From: Roseateles sp. XES5
GTDB lineage: Bacteria > Pseudomonadota > Alphaproteobacteria > Rhizobiales > Rhizobiaceae
Direction of reading: 5' to 3'
Assembly: GCF_020535545.1 (NCBI RefSeq)
Contig: NZ_CP084752.1
Span: forward strand, 3,871,501 to 3,935,500
Length of the DNA: 64,000 nt
Shown here: positions 1 through 8,795 of the stretch, piece by piece
Position numbering within the stretch: position 1 is the stretch's first letter
Layout: every line of letters begins with the position of its first letter
Notes under the pieces: generated by a model
What the model was told of the DNA's origin: nothing
Seen by the model: only the letters and a program-made list of their open reading frames with translations
Databases searched by the model: none
Made by a program: the position numbers and the translations under genes

Positions 1-774
1 GAGGTTGAGGAAGACCTGCACGAGCTGGTCGCGGTTGGCATAGACCGGGGGCAGCGACGGGTCGTAGAGCTCGGAAATGCGGATGTTGCGGCCGAAGCCC
101 GCCTTGGCGACCGCCTTCACATGGTCGAGCACCGCGTGAATGTTGAGCGGCACGCGGTCGACCGGCCGTTCGTCGGAAAAGACCTCCATGCGGTCGACCA
201 GCGAGACGATTCGGTCCGTCTCCTCGCAGATGAGGCGCGTCAGCGCCCGGTCCTCGTCGGTGACGGCGGTTTCGAGAAGCTGCGCCGCGCCGCGAATGCC
301 GGAGAGCGGGTTCTTGATTTCATGCGCCAGCATGGAGGCAAGGCCGGTGACGGACCGGGCCGCGCCGCGATGGGTGAGCTGGCGGTCGATCTTGTCCGCC
401 ATGGACCGTTCCTGGATGACGACCACGACGGAGCCCGGCTCCGTGGTGGCGGGCGCGACATAGATATCGACCAGCTTTTCCGCGCCGAGCCGCGGGGAGC
501 TGAGGTCCACCCGGTATTCGCTGACCGGCGCGCGGCGCTCGCGCACCTGGTCGATCAGCGTCAGCAGCGGGCTGCCGAAGGGGATGAAGGTCGAGACCTT
601 GTGGCGGGAGAGATGGTTCGCGCTGGCGCCAAAGAAGGATTCTGCCTCCCAGTTGGCAAAGGCGATCAGGCCTTCGGCATCGACGAGGATCACGGGGTTC
701 TGGATGGCGTTGAGCACGGCCAGCGCCAGGTCCGGCGCCTTGGCGACATTCTGGTCTGGGCCCTTGCCGGTCAT
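1..774 (-). CDS. ntrB: Nitrogen regulation sensor histidine kinase NtrB (3' end beyond window)
   Basis: Two-component sensor kinase that phosphorylates or dephosphorylates NtrC according to nitrogen status; cytoplasmic. The 258 codons present, read from the ATG at 774-772, show an N-terminal PAS-like segment (about residues 15-100) and then the phospho-acceptor H-box [15 protein letters not shown], with the conserved His at residue 151. The reading breaks off at the N-box start ([10 protein letters not shown]), so the ATPase domain lies outside the window. The ATG overlaps the dusB TGA as ATGA, so the two genes are co-transcribed and probably translationally coupled, the usual nifR3-ntrB arrangement in alphaproteobacteria. 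The expected next gene, ntrC, is not visible. Kinase family is certain; the NtrB name rests on motif plus context. Confidence 0.87.
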   Translation of the reverse strand, partial: MTGKGPDQNVAKAPDLALAVLNAIQNPVILVDAEGLIAFANWEAESFFGASANHLSRHKVSTFIPFGSPLLTLIDQVRERRAPVSEYRVDLSSPRLGAEKLVDIYVAPATTEPGSVVVVIQERSMADKIDRQLTHRGAARSVTGLASMLAHEIKNPLSGIRGAAQLLETAVTDEDRALTRLICEETDRIVSLVDRMEVFSDERPVDRVPLNIHAVLDHVKAVAKAGFGRNIRISELYDPSLPPVYANRDQLVQVFLNL

Positions 775-1796
775 GCCGCTTCTCCCAGCGTCGCCGTGCC
801 GCCGGACAATAGCGCCGCGGCAAGGCGCCCGGCGACGAAATCGCTGTCGCGCGCCGTCATGATCTCCGCCTTGGCTGGCCCGGTGAAACCGGGGGCGAAG
901 CGCTCCAGATACCAGCCGACATGTTTTCGCGCATGGCGAAGGCCCGCCTCGACGCCGTAGAAATCGAGCATCATGCGGTAATGCTCCACCGCGATCTCCG
1001 CGATCTGTTCGATGGCCGGATGCATGCAGGCGCCGCCCAGCACGGCCGGGTGCCACGGTCGCCCCTGCGCGGAACGGCCGACCATCACGGCATCGGCGCC
1101 GGAACGGCGCAGGATCTCTTCCGCGTCCTCGGGCGTATCCACGTCGCCATTGGCGACAAGCGGAATGGTCAGCACGTCGCGCACCGCGCGGATGGCGTCC
1201 CAGTCCGCCCTGCCCTCGTAGAACTGCATGCGCGTGCGCCCGTGCACGGTGATCATCGCCGCCCCGGCCGCCTCGGCGCGCGATGCGATATGCGGCGCAT
1301 TCAGCGAATCATGGTCCCAGCCGAGCCGCATCTTCACCGTCACCGGCACCTTCACGGCATTGACGGTCGCCTCGATGAGGCCGAGCGCATGATCGGGATC
1401 GCGCATCAGCGCGGAGCCGGAATAGCCGCCGATGACCTTCTTGGCCGGGCAGCCCATATTGATGTCGATGATCTGGGCGCCCTCGCCCTCGGCGATGCGC
1501 GCGGCCTCGGCCATCCAGTGCGCCTCGCGCCCCGCAAGCTGCACCATGTGCGGGCGGATGCCGCAATTGCGGATGCGCGACCAGCTTTCCCGCGCGTTCA
1601 GCGCCAGCTCGCGGCTCGCCACCATCTCCGTCACCACCAGTCCCGCGCCGAAACGCCAGGCGAGATCGCGGAACGGCAGGTCCGTGACGCCGGACATCGG
1701 CGCCAGAACCACCCGGTTCCGGAAGGTTTGACCGCCGATCGCCAAGGGCGCTGACAGGGTGGGAGGCGTCAAATGCTTATCTTTCAAGCAGGTCAT
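771..1796 (-). CDS. dusB: tRNA-dihydrouridine synthase DusB (NifR3 family)
   Basis: FMN-dependent enzyme that reduces uridine to dihydrouridine in tRNA D-loops. The 341-residue protein has the full family pattern: FMN-binding [12 protein letters not shown] (residues 32-43), NMGCPAKKV with the catalytic Cys116, VTVKMRLGW, the ITVHGRTR block, VANGDV and the C-terminal [12 protein letters not shown]. Length is normal for DusB. It is first in the dusB-ntrB operon, overlapping ntrB by four bases, and is divergent from ispDF across about 145 bp that must hold both promoters. The older name nifR3 reflects this linkage to nitrogen regulation genes and does not imply a nitrogen role for the enzyme. 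Confidence 0.94.
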   Translation of the reverse strand: MTCLKDKHLTPPTLSAPLAIGGQTFRNRVVLAPMSGVTDLPFRDLAWRFGAGLVVTEMVASRELALNARESWSRIRNCGIRPHMVQLAGREAHWMAEAARIAEGEGAQIIDINMGCPAKKVIGGYSGSALMRDPDHALGLIEATVNAVKVPVTVKMRLGWDHDSLNAPHIASRAEAAGAAMITVHGRTRMQFYEGRADWDAIRAVRDVLTIPLVANGDVDTPEDAEEILRRSGADAVMVGRSAQGRPWHPAVLGGACMHPAIEQIAEIAVEHYRMMLDFYGVEAGLRHARKHVGWYLERFAPGFTGPAKAEIMTARDSDFVAGRLAAALLSGGTATLGEAA

Positions 1797-1941
1797 ATCG
1801 TTGCACTATTTTTAGACAGAGTTACCGTTCTTGCCAAGCCGCAATCGCGCACGGCCGCAATTTTCCGAACAGCGCTGGAATTGCGGCATCCTTCCGGCTA
1901 AACCACCTCAAAACGCTTTGAAACGGGAGCTGTGAAGCCGA

Positions 1942-3165
1942 ATGCAGGCGGAAAATGCACTATCCTGCGGTGTGGTGATCGTTGCCGCCGGGCGGGGCGA
2001 ACGGGCCGGCAGCCATGCCGAAGGCCCCAAGCAGTATCGCCGCATCGGCGGAAGGCCGGTCATCTCCCATACGCTCGATCTCTTTGTCAAATGGCCGCAT
2101 GCCCGGCATATCGTCGTCGTGATTCATCCCGATGACGAAGCGTTGTTCGCGGCCGCCCGCGCCGCCGCCCTGCCCGCCGAGGGCCGCCTGACGGTGGTGC
2201 ATGGCGGGGCGACCCGCCAGCAATCCGTGCGCGCCGGCCTCGAAGCCCTTGCCGGGCACGCTATCAGCCATGTGCTCATCCAGGATGCCGTGCGGCCCTT
2301 CGTCGAACCCGTGATGCTGGAACGCACGCTCACCGCCTTCCATCACGGCGCCCGGGCCGTACTGCCGGCCATCGCCGTCGCCGACACGCTGAAGCGCGCC
2401 GACGCCAATGGCAATGTCACGGAAACCGTCTCGCGCTCCGGCCTCTTCGCCGCGCAGACGCCGCAGTCCTTCCATTTCGCCACCATTCTGGAAGCGCACC
2501 GCCGCGCCGGCGCTTCGGGCCGCACGGATTTCACCGACGACGCCGCCATCGCCGAATGGGCCGGCGTGCAGGTGCACCTCGTCGAAGGCAGCGCCGGCAA
2601 CGTCAAGCTCACCCTGCAGAAGGATATCGCCATGGCCGACCAGCGCCTCTCCCACGGCCTGCCGGATGTCCGCACCGGCAACGGCTACGACGTGCACCAG
2701 CTTGTCGAGGGCGACGGCGTGACGCTCTGCGGCCTGTTCATCCCGCACGACCAGAAACTCTCCGGCCATTCCGATGCCGACGTCGCACTGCATGCCCTGA
2801 CGGACGCCCTGCTCGCCACCTGCGGGGCCGGCGATATCGGCGATCACTTCCCGCCGTCCGACCCGCAGTGGAAGGGCGCGGCCTCGCGCATCTTCCTCGA
2901 ACACGCCGCCGCCATCGTGCGCGCCCGGGGCGGCACCATCATGAACGCCGACGTCTCGCTGATCGCCGAGGCCCCGAAGGTCGGCCCGCATCGCGACGCG
3001 ATGCGCGGGAACCTTGCCGAATTCCTCGGCATTTCCGTCGACCGCTGCTCGGTGAAGGCAACGACCAACGAGAAGATCGGCTTCGTCGGCCGCCGCGAGG
3101 GCATCGCCGCCATCGCCACCGCCACCGTGGTCTATACCGTGGCCGACAAGGGAGGCGAGGCATGA
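1942..3165 (+). CDS. ispDF: Bifunctional IspD/IspF enzyme of the MEP isoprenoid pathway
   Basis: Fusion of 2-C-methyl-D-erythritol 4-phosphate cytidylyltransferase (IspD) and 2-C-methyl-D-erythritol 2,4-cyclodiphosphate synthase (IspF). In the 407 residues, the N-terminal half has the nucleotide-binding [12 protein letters not shown] followed by [10 protein letters not shown], then QDAVRPFV and TPQSFHF, typical of IspD. From about residue 245 the IspF domain begins with GYDVHQL (metal-ligand D-x-H), [28 protein letters not shown] and the C-terminal [13 protein letters not shown]. Fused ispDF is common in alphaproteobacteria. The stop overlaps the cinA start as ATGA, so the two genes form one operon. 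Confidence 0.96.
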   Translation: MQAENALSCGVVIVAAGRGERAGSHAEGPKQYRRIGGRPVISHTLDLFVKWPHARHIVVVIHPDDEALFAAARAAALPAEGRLTVVHGGATRQQSVRAGLEALAGHAISHVLIQDAVRPFVEPVMLERTLTAFHHGARAVLPAIAVADTLKRADANGNVTETVSRSGLFAAQTPQSFHFATILEAHRRAGASGRTDFTDDAAIAEWAGVQVHLVEGSAGNVKLTLQKDIAMADQRLSHGLPDVRTGNGYDVHQLVEGDGVTLCGLFIPHDQKLSGHSDADVALHALTDALLATCGAGDIGDHFPPSDPQWKGAASRIFLEHAAAIVRARGGTIMNADVSLIAEAPKVGPHRDAMRGNLAEFLGISVDRCSVKATTNEKIGFVGRREGIAAIATATVVYTVADKGGEA

Positions 3166-3662
3166 GCTTCTGGCCAGAGGATATCGAGGACGCCGCCCGG
3201 CGCATCGTCACGGACTTCGCCGACCGCAAACTGCTGATCGCCACGGCCGAATCCTGCACCGCCGGCCTCATCGCCGGCGTCATCACCGAGATCGCCGGCT
3301 CCTCGGCCGTCTTCGACCGCGGCTTCGTCACCTATTCCAACGAGGCCAAGCGCGAGATGATCGGCGTTGCCAATGCCACGCTGAAGGCCCATGGCGCCGT
3401 CTCCCGCCCGACCGCGCTCGAAATGGCCGAGGGCGCGATCGGAAATTCGGCGGCCAATATCTCCGTCGCCGTGACGGGCATTGCCGGCCCCGGTGGCGGC
3501 TCGGAAGAAAAGCCCGTCGGTCTGGTCCACCTTGCCGCCGCCCGCACCGGCCGGGCCACCCTGCACCGGGAAATGCGCTACGGCGATATCGGCCGCAACG
3601 CCGTCAGGCTGGCCACGGTGCGCACCGCGCTGGAAATGCTGATCGAGGTCGGCAGGGACTAG
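3162..3662 (+). CDS. cinA: CinA C-terminal domain protein (NMN amidohydrolase, PncC type)
   Basis: Stand-alone CinA C-terminal (PncC) protein of 166 residues, predicted to deamidate nicotinamide mononucleotide to nicotinate mononucleotide in pyridine-nucleotide salvage. Visible motifs are the family signature [12 protein letters not shown] (residues 28-39), [33 protein letters not shown] and the C-terminal Arg/Ala-rich helix. The N-terminal COG1058 domain of long CinA proteins is absent, which is normal for short rhizobial versions. It overlaps ispDF by four bases. Three bases beyond the stop begins a dispersed palindromic repeat that separates it from the convergent gene at 3760-4569. Confidence 0.91.
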   Translation: MSFWPEDIEDAARRIVTDFADRKLLIATAESCTAGLIAGVITEIAGSSAVFDRGFVTYSNEAKREMIGVANATLKAHGAVSRPTALEMAEGAIGNSAANISVAVTGIAGPGGGSEEKPVGLVHLAAARTGRATLHREMRYGDIGRNAVRLATVRTALEMLIEVGRD

Positions 3663-3664
3663 GT

Positions 3665-3762
3665 CATGTCAGGTTCAGATTGAACCAGACATGCTCCAAA
3701 TTCTTTTGTTTTCGTTTGTCTTTTTGGGAAAACCGGTTCCCACTTTTCCCTGACAAACTCTA
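3665..3762. repeat. 98-bp dispersed palindromic repeat, copy 1
   Basis: The segment is almost identical to 24598-24695. It starts with a stem-loop (CATGTC/GACATG arms with nested GGTTCA/TGAACC) at 3665-3693, runs through a T-rich stretch and a second palindromic part around AAAACCGGTTCCC, and ends in CTCTA. Both copies lie between convergent genes. The terminal CTA is the reverse complement of the TAG stop of the minus-strand gene ending at 3760. Similar elements are common between genes in Rhizobiaceae. Confidence 0.9.
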
Positions 3763-4569
3763 GTTCGGGCAGAGCGCGTAGATGTTCATGGCATGGTTGA
3801 TCTCGTAGAGCGCCGTGTCGGCCCAGAAGGTCTGGCCGGCGCCGAAATTCTTCGCGAGGAAGGCATCGACGCTCGCCCGCTGCTTTTCGGCCCGCGCCTT
3901 GTAGTCCGGCGTCTTGCGCGTCTCGGCGATGCATTTCACGAAATCCGGGATCACGCCGACCCGCTCCACATAGAGCGCCTGAAAATCGCCGGAGCCCGTC
4001 GCCGTGCCCCGCTCCACCGCGGCAATGGCCGGCGCGGCTTCGGCCGGCAGAACGATATCCAGGGTTTCGATGTAAACATAATCGCCGAAGCGCAGGTCAT
4101 CCCCGCCGGGCTCGACGCCCTCCACGCGGTAGGCCTTGCCGACCAGCTTCTGCCCGCCGGCCTCGAAAACCTGCCGTCCTGAAACCGTCAGCTTCAGGGC
4201 CTGCTCCCGTTCCGGCTTCTGGTCCTTGAAGAGTGGCGGCAGCAGCGTCTCGCGGTCGACGACCTCGACCGTCTCGCCGACATCGACGGCATCAGGATCG
4301 GGGGAATAGGCGTGACGGGTGTTGTAGAAGGCGAGCATTTCGGCTTCGCGCGTCGGGAAGAAGGCGCGGTCGAGATAAACGGGATTGCCAGGCAGGCCGC
4401 CAGTCCTGCTTTTCAGCACCATCTTCACATCCGGCCCGATCCGGTAACTGCCGGCGAGCGGATGATTGTCCTTGTCGAGCAGCAGGATGTACTCGCCCGG
4501 CTTTTCCTGCGCCGCCGCGGGCGCGCAGGCGAGGACGATCAGGACGAAGGGAGCGAGCCGGGTGATCAT
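3760..4569 (-). CDS. Secreted protein of unknown function
   Basis: Not recognised as a named family. The 269-residue protein begins with a signal peptide (MITRLAPFVLIVLACAPAAA, likely cut before QEKPG), so it is probably periplasmic. The body is soluble, with a conserved-looking strand-rich region (residues 25-190) and a C-terminal part with two Cys residues (in FVKCIAE and YALCPN), which could form a disulfide. It lies 44 bp downstream of ratA on the same strand and may be co-transcribed with it. The ATG at 4569 was chosen because it opens a clean signal peptide; the frame is open further upstream, but that extension would run through ratA in another frame. Its TAG stop lies in the terminal CTA of the repeat at 3665-3762. 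Confidence 0.75.
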   Translation of the reverse strand: MITRLAPFVLIVLACAPAAAQEKPGEYILLLDKDNHPLAGSYRIGPDVKMVLKSRTGGLPGNPVYLDRAFFPTREAEMLAFYNTRHAYSPDPDAVDVGETVEVVDRETLLPPLFKDQKPEREQALKLTVSGRQVFEAGGQKLVGKAYRVEGVEPGGDDLRFGDYVYIETLDIVLPAEAAPAIAAVERGTATGSGDFQALYVERVGVIPDFVKCIAETRKTPDYKARAEKQRASVDAFLAKNFGAGQTFWADTALYEINHAMNIYALCPN

Positions 4570-4613
4570 GACCCGGTAACGGGCGAAGGGGCCGGAAAAT
4601 TCAATCCGGCAGT

Positions 4614-5066
4614 TCAGGCGGCCGGATAGATCGCCGCCGCGCGCTTCTCGAAGGCCTCCGTGAACATGCGGAAGGCGCGGTCGAACATCGAGCCCATCAG
4701 CGCGCCGAGAATGCGGCTCTTGAACTCGTAGTCGATGAAGAAATGCACGGAACAGCCGCCGTCCGGCAGCGCCTCGAAGCGCCAGCGGTTGTCGAGATAG
4801 CGGAACGGCCCGTCGATATATTTGACGTCGATCGCCCGCTCCGCATGGTTCAGCAGCACCTGCGTGGTGAAGGTCTCGCGGATCGCCTTGTAGCCGACCG
4901 TCATGTCGGCGACGAGCAGTTCCTTGCCGTCGCGCTCCTTGCGCGAGCGCACCGTCAGCCCCTCGCAGAGCGGCAGGAATTCCGGATAGCGCTCGACGTC
5001 GGCGACGAGGTCGAACATCTGCTGGGGCGTATGGGGAACGGGCCTGCGGGTCTCGAACTGGGGCAT
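4614..5066 (-). CDS. ratA: RatA/Coq10-like START-domain protein
   Basis: A 150-residue single-domain protein of the polyketide cyclase/START superfamily. It opens with RRPVPHTPQQMFDLVADVERYPEFLPLC, the hallmark of the Coq10/RatA family, and has the family's closing amphipathic helix (MFDRAFRMFTEAFEKRA). Alphaproteobacterial members are thought to bind ubiquinone or a related lipid, as Coq10 does; the E. coli homologue RatA was described as affecting ribosome subunit association. Which role applies here cannot be read from the sequence. In related rhizobia this gene normally sits directly next to lipA; here the two are separated by about 4.8 kb. Confidence 0.86.
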   Translation of the reverse strand: MPQFETRRPVPHTPQQMFDLVADVERYPEFLPLCEGLTVRSRKERDGKELLVADMTVGYKAIRETFTTQVLLNHAERAIDVKYIDGPFRYLDNRWRFEALPDGGCSVHFFIDYEFKSRILGALMGSMFDRAFRMFTEAFEKRAAAIYPAA

Positions 5067-5075
5067 GGCCGAGAG

Positions 5076-5630
5076 CTAATGAACCGCCGCGACACTTGCA
5101 AGTAGGCGGCGCGCATCGCGCCGCGATTTCAACACGCAAACCGGCACGTCGCGGCCATAGGCCGCAAGGTTCTGGGCGATCTCCGGGCTCTCGGTCTTCT
5201 CGAAGTTCCAGACATAGGTCAGGAATTCGCGGTCGATCTTCTCCGGGCAATCATCGGCCATTTCCGGCCGCGACCGCCCGCGATAGCGCAGCCAGCGCGA
5301 CACGACGCCATAGAGCGACAGCCAGCGCGGCGGCCGCAGCCACAGCACGAGATGGCTGCGCGGCAACCGCAGCGGCAGGGTGCCGGGGCTGGTGCCGTCG
5401 AGTATCCAGCGCTCCCGCGCGACGATCTCCTCCAGCCGCGCCAAGGCCTCGGCCCGTGGCCGCGTCTGCCAGCCCGGCAGCCAGAAGATCTCGCGGTCCA
5501 TCGAGACGTAAGGCAGGCCAAGCCGCATTGCGAGCTTTCTTGCCAGCGTGCTCTTGCCGCTGCCCGAGCAGCCGATCACCAGCACCCGCTCCGCCGTTTT
5601 CAACCGTTCGGCGGCATCATCCGGAGACAT
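5076..5630 (-). CDS. P-loop NTPase, adenylate kinase/FlaR-like (twin 2)
   Basis: Small nucleotide-kinase-like protein of 184 residues with a Walker A motif GCSGSGKST (about residues 18-26), a D-R-x-x-F/R-W-L-P-G-W motif after the first strand pair, a WILDGTSPGT segment and a conserved C-terminal TYVWNFEK. This pattern matches proteins annotated as DNA topology modulation protein FlaR or AAA-family kinase-like ATPases; the true substrate is unknown. It is a clear paralogue of the gene immediately upstream (5633-6217) and starts two bases after that gene's stop. An alternative GTG start at 5636 overlaps the upstream TGA. The stop lies 9 bp before the ratA start. Confidence 0.77.
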   Translation of the reverse strand: MSPDDAAERLKTAERVLVIGCSGSGKSTLARKLAMRLGLPYVSMDREIFWLPGWQTRPRAEALARLEEIVARERWILDGTSPGTLPLRLPRSHLVLWLRPPRWLSLYGVVSRWLRYRGRSRPEMADDCPEKIDREFLTYVWNFEKTESPEIAQNLAAYGRDVPVCVLKSRRDARRLLASVAAVH

Positions 5631-5632
5631 CG

Positions 5633-6217
5633 TCACGGCGCACGTCCTTCCATGCCCGCGGCTTGCAGAACGGCGCGCGTGTCCTTGCGGGAACGTAGCG
5701 TGACGAGCGGCACGCCGTCGCCATGCCGCTCCAGCATGCGGATGAACCCCGGCGCGCTCTTGCGCTCGAAATTCCAGATATAGTCGAGAAAGGAACGGTC
5801 CGGCAGCGGTTCGGGGCATCCCGCCGCCATTTCCGGGCGCACGGTGCCGTGGTAGCGCCAGACGCGGCGCGCCACGCCGAGGAGGCAGGTCAGCCGCGGC
5901 ATGCGCACCCAGATGACGAGGTCGGCGCGCGGCACGCGCAGATCGAAGGTCGAGGGATTGCTGCCGTCCATCACCCAGCGCTCGCGCGACACCAGTTCTT
6001 CGAGGATTTCCCGGCGCGCGGCCGCATCGCGCTCCCGCCAGCCGGGCAGCCAGCGCACGTCACGGTCGATCGACTGATATTCAAGGCCGAAATGCGCGGC
6101 GAGCATTCGTGACAGCGTCGACTTGCCGCCGCCCGAGCAGCCGATGACCAGCACGCGCCGCGCCGTCGCCAGCCGCCTGCCCGCCTCCCCGATCGTGATC
6201 GAAACCGTCATCGCCAT
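5633..6217 (-). CDS. P-loop NTPase, adenylate kinase/FlaR-like (twin 1)
   Basis: A 194-residue paralogue of the next gene. It shares Walker A GCSGGGKST, the IDRDVRWLPGW motif, VMDGSNPSTFDLR and LDYIWNFERKS. The two proteins align along most of their length, implying a tandem duplication. Start taken at the ATG at 6217; a second ATG lies at 6211. The frame is open further upstream, but there it reads through a terminator hairpin and a remnant of the lipA 3' end, so that extension is not believed. Substrate unknown; the small size suggests a nucleotide, nucleoside or sugar kinase. Confidence 0.76.
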   Translation of the reverse strand: MAMTVSITIGEAGRRLATARRVLVIGCSGGGKSTLSRMLAAHFGLEYQSIDRDVRWLPGWRERDAAARREILEELVSRERWVMDGSNPSTFDLRVPRADLVIWVRMPRLTCLLGVARRVWRYHGTVRPEMAAGCPEPLPDRSFLDYIWNFERKSAPGFIRMLERHGDGVPLVTLRSRKDTRAVLQAAGMEGRAP

Positions 6218-6220
6218 CCC

Positions 6221-6303
6221 CGAAACGCAAAAGCCCCGCCGACCATGGGGACCGCGGGGCTTAAAGGAAGGCAGCGAAAAAGTCCATTCCGCGGCGGCGA
6301 AAC
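6221..6303 (-). repeat. Duplicated lipA 3' end plus terminator (copy A)
   Basis: This stretch matches 9838-9916, which carries the true end of lipA and its terminator. The first 23 bases are the same apart from one change, the hairpin is kept, and the ATTCCGCGGCGGCGA that encodes the AAAE end of LipA is repeated, although the stop codon is changed. It lies at the outer edge of the accessory module 6312-9707. Confidence 0.72.
6231..6262 (-). terminator. Hairpin copy of the lipA terminator
   Basis: Arms AAGCCCCGC (6231-6239) and GCGGGGCTT (6254-6262); on the minus strand it is followed by TTGCGTTTC. Lies downstream of the gene ending at 6312 and just upstream of the P-loop gene starting at 6217. 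Counterpart of 9848-9879. Confidence 0.65.
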
Positions 6304-6311
6304 GCGTTCCA

Positions 6312-7022
6312 TCACCGGATGGTGGCTCGGACATATTGCCCCTTTATCGTGACCGAAGGCTTCGCATCCGTGGTGTTGGGAAGTGAACTGTCCACCATTG
6401 CCGCTACTGCGTCGACCTTGTAACTGATCTGCGTTCCCGAGACGAAGCCGAGATAGGTATCGAGCGCGCGCCCGGTGATCTCGATCGTTTCGCTGTTCCG
6501 GGTCTGACGATAGGTCAGATGCGACCGGATCGCATCTCCACGCAGTTCGATGGATTCGGCGTAACCGTTCAGAGTGACGTCAGCAGCCTTGTTATCGAGC
6601 GAGACCATTGAAAAATCTCCCGCAAGGCTCACCTGCGACGCGGCCTGTTCGATTGAGATCGAGGTCCCTTTTCGGACATTTGCCTTGAACTCGACCTTGC
6701 AATCCGACGGTTCCAGCCATGACACCGAACCGGCATCGACATGAAGGGTCGTGTTCTCGATGCGCATTCGGCTGGACGTGCGGCAATCCGTATAGAACCA
6801 ACTGGAATACCATTTTGCGAACCAGCCGGAACGCACACCGCCAAGGGTGGCCTGGTACGGTTCATCCTCGGTCGTGGTGAGCGCAATCGAACTGGCCTCA
6901 CCCGTTATCGTGACAGCCGTCACGCTCGACAGGTTCAGATCTATCGGTTGAACAGGCTCCTCGGCGACAGCGCAAAAAGGAGCGGCGAAGAAGAAGAGGG
7001 CGACAATTCTGGCTTTCATCAT
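6312..7022 (-). CDS. Secreted beta-repeat protein (GIN/DUF4097-like), function unknown
   Basis: The 236-residue protein starts with a clean signal peptide (MMKARIVALFFFAAPFCAVA, cut before EEPVQP). The mature part alternates short strands and turns (SVTAVTITGEASSIALTT, TSISIEQAASQVSLAG, DVTLNGYAESIELRG), resembling the right-handed beta-roll of putative adhesin GIN/DUF4097 proteins. That family assignment is only by pattern. Two Cys residues (in FYTDCRT and PSDCKVE) could pair in the periplasm. It is divergent from the membrane-bound AraC-type regulator at 7170, with about 147 bp between, suggesting a regulator-target pair. Start: tandem ATGs at 7022 and 7019 behind a purine-rich GATGAGAG. 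Confidence 0.66.
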   Translation of the reverse strand: MMKARIVALFFFAAPFCAVAEEPVQPIDLNLSSVTAVTITGEASSIALTTTEDEPYQATLGGVRSGWFAKWYSSWFYTDCRTSSRMRIENTTLHVDAGSVSWLEPSDCKVEFKANVRKGTSISIEQAASQVSLAGDFSMVSLDNKAADVTLNGYAESIELRGDAIRSHLTYRQTRNSETIEITGRALDTYLGFVSGTQISYKVDAVAAMVDSSLPNTTDAKPSVTIKGQYVRATIR

Positions 7023-7169
7023 TTTTCTCTCATCACAGCGGTGGCTTGATGAGTGGCCGAGAGAATGCCTTGCCGGCGACCTCGATTGCGTTTCAGGTCG
7101 ATCTCGATCGCGATCAAGGGCAAGTATCAACCGAACATGCCCGCCTGCCCTGGAAAGCTTCTCTCGTCC

Positions 7170-8225
7170 ATGATCCTCGTTCCCCTCCCTTTTCTCGTAT
7201 CGTTTCTTCTTCTCACAATTCTGGTTCAGGCCATGCGGCGTGACGAAGGCGGCTTTCGCGCAAACCCGCTCTTCATTTTCCTGATCGCGGCCTATGCGGT
7301 GCAATCCGTCCTGATCGGTCTACGCTGGGGCTACAATCTGAGAGAAGCGCTTCTCATCATGTCGCCGCTGGCGACGTTGATTGCTCCCCTCGCCTGGTTG
7401 AGTTTTCGAAGCCTGACGCAAGAGGGATCCTCGATATCCCTCGGTTCCCTCTGGCCGCATCTCTTGCCGGCCGCCTCCGTCGTCGCGCTCATGCTCTTCT
7501 GGCCCGATCCGCTTGGTCCGGTCATCGTGGCCGTGTTCATAGGCTATGGAACGGCCTTGCTATGGCTGGCCCGGCTCGGACCTGACGGCCTCGTCGCGTC
7601 ACGCCTGGATGGCGTCCTGCGCTCCTATCGCGCCATGCAGATCACGGGCTTTGCCCTTCTTGCGTCCGCAGCGACGGATATGCTCATCAGCGTGGACCTC
7701 GCTTGGGGCGGCGGCATGCATTCGGGTGCGGTCGTCGCGGTCGCAAACGTTCTTGCGCTTCTGGGCCTGGGAGCCGCCGCCTCGGTTGCCAGTGCCGACA
7801 CGGTTCAGGTCATGCAGGACACGGGCGATCCCGAAGGCGCTGGTTTCAGCGGGCCGACGGACGAGGACCTCACCGTCGCAACGCGGGTCGAGGCCCTGAT
7901 GCAAGAGAAAGAACTGTACCGGGATGTCGATCTCAATCTTGGAAAGATCGCCCGCAGGCTTCAGATCCCGGCGCGAGACGTATCGAGCGCCATCAACCGC
8001 TCCCATGGGATGAGCGTTTCTCAATATGTGAACGCCTATCGCGTGAAGCGGGCCTGCCAGCTTCTGAGAGATACGGAGGCGCCCGTCACCAAGATCATGT
8101 TCGATGCGGGCTTCCTCACGAAATCGAACTTCAACCGGGAATTCCTGCGTGTCGCCGGCACCAGCCCCACGGTCTGGCGGCAGGAGCAGAGAATGCAGGC
8201 CAAGGATTCTCCGCGACATTCCTGA
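7170..8225 (+). CDS. AraC-family regulator with N-terminal membrane domain
   Basis: About 351 residues. The first 220 or so form several hydrophobic helices (for example VPLPFLVSFLLLTILVQAM, FLIAAYAVQSVLIGL, VIVAVFIGYGTALLWLA), and the C-terminal 100 residues are an AraC-type double helix-turn-helix (LNLGKIARRLQI, then AYRVKRACQLLR and the recognition part KIMFDAGFLTKSNFNREF). Membrane-anchored AraC-type proteins usually sense an envelope signal and act on neighbouring genes; the divergent secreted protein at 6312-7022 is the obvious candidate target. Start uncertain: the ATG at 7170 begins the first membrane helix, and an in-frame ATG also lies at 7137. Converges on the Lrp gene with a 4 bp gap. 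Confidence 0.78.
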   Translation: MILVPLPFLVSFLLLTILVQAMRRDEGGFRANPLFIFLIAAYAVQSVLIGLRWGYNLREALLIMSPLATLIAPLAWLSFRSLTQEGSSISLGSLWPHLLPAASVVALMLFWPDPLGPVIVAVFIGYGTALLWLARLGPDGLVASRLDGVLRSYRAMQITGFALLASAATDMLISVDLAWGGGMHSGAVVAVANVLALLGLGAAASVASADTVQVMQDTGDPEGAGFSGPTDEDLTVATRVEALMQEKELYRDVDLNLGKIARRLQIPARDVSSAINRSHGMSVSQYVNAYRVKRACQLLRDTEAPVTKIMFDAGFLTKSNFNREFLRVAGTSPTVWRQEQRMQAKDSPRHS

Positions 8226-8229
8226 TTTG

Positions 8230-8709
8230 CTAGAGAGGCGGCAGGCGGCGTTTGACAGACGTTCCCTTGATGACGGCCGTGCTGGTAACCGCGTGCTCCG
8301 AGAGCGCTTCAAGAACATCGTCCATCTGCTCGATCGTATGGACAACGAGGCGGGCAAGGAAAGGATCGTCGCCGGTGATCTTGTCGCATTCGACAAATTC
8401 CGGCCGCTCCTGAATAAGCCGTTCGACAAGGTGGAGCTTGCCGGGCAGCGGCCGGATTCTCACCATGGCCCTGATCTGGTAGCCGATGGCGCGCGTGTCG
8501 ACGTCGACGGTGAAGCCTCGGATGACGCCAGCGGACTCGAGCCTGCGCACACGTTCCGAAACGCTCGGCGCGGACATGCCGACGAGGCGGGCAAGTTCGC
8601 TTATCGACACCCGGGCATCGGAATCGAGCGCGGCAAGAATCCGCGCGTCCGTCGCGTCCAGGGTCGATTTTTCAGTTTGAACGTTCTTAGGTGCTTTTGC
8701 CTTCGACAT
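8230..8709 (-). CDS. Lrp/AsnC-family transcriptional regulator
   Basis: A 159-residue protein with an N-terminal winged helix-turn-helix (LDATDARILAALDSDARVS, ELARLVGMSAPSVSERVRRL) and a C-terminal RAM/effector-binding domain (VRIRPLPGKLHLVERL to TSTAVIKGT). Such proteins bind amino acids or related effectors and frequently control a divergent transporter gene. Here the divergent partner is the DMT exporter at 8796, with 86 bp between the starts, so control of that exporter is the likely role. Effector unknown. Confidence 0.88.
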   Translation of the reverse strand: MSKAKAPKNVQTEKSTLDATDARILAALDSDARVSISELARLVGMSAPSVSERVRRLESAGVIRGFTVDVDTRAIGYQIRAMVRIRPLPGKLHLVERLIQERPEFVECDKITGDDPFLARLVVHTIEQMDDVLEALSEHAVTSTAVIKGTSVKRRLPPL

Positions 8710-8795
8710 GGCGGGTAATCTGCACGATTAGCCCCTGAAGTTCCATATAAATCGGGGCAGGACGCATTGCATGATGTCTCCAACAGGAGAAAACC

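Noticed and set aside
3659..3934. A minus-strand reading ending VREKWEPVFPKRQTKTKE, also found near 24640.
   Set aside because: This peptide is just the translation of the dispersed repeat; the real gene at 3760-4569 uses another frame.
3760..5250. One long 496-codon minus-strand gene covering 3760-5250.
   Set aside because: Its upstream two-thirds overlap ratA in another frame. The real gene starts at 4569 with a signal peptide.
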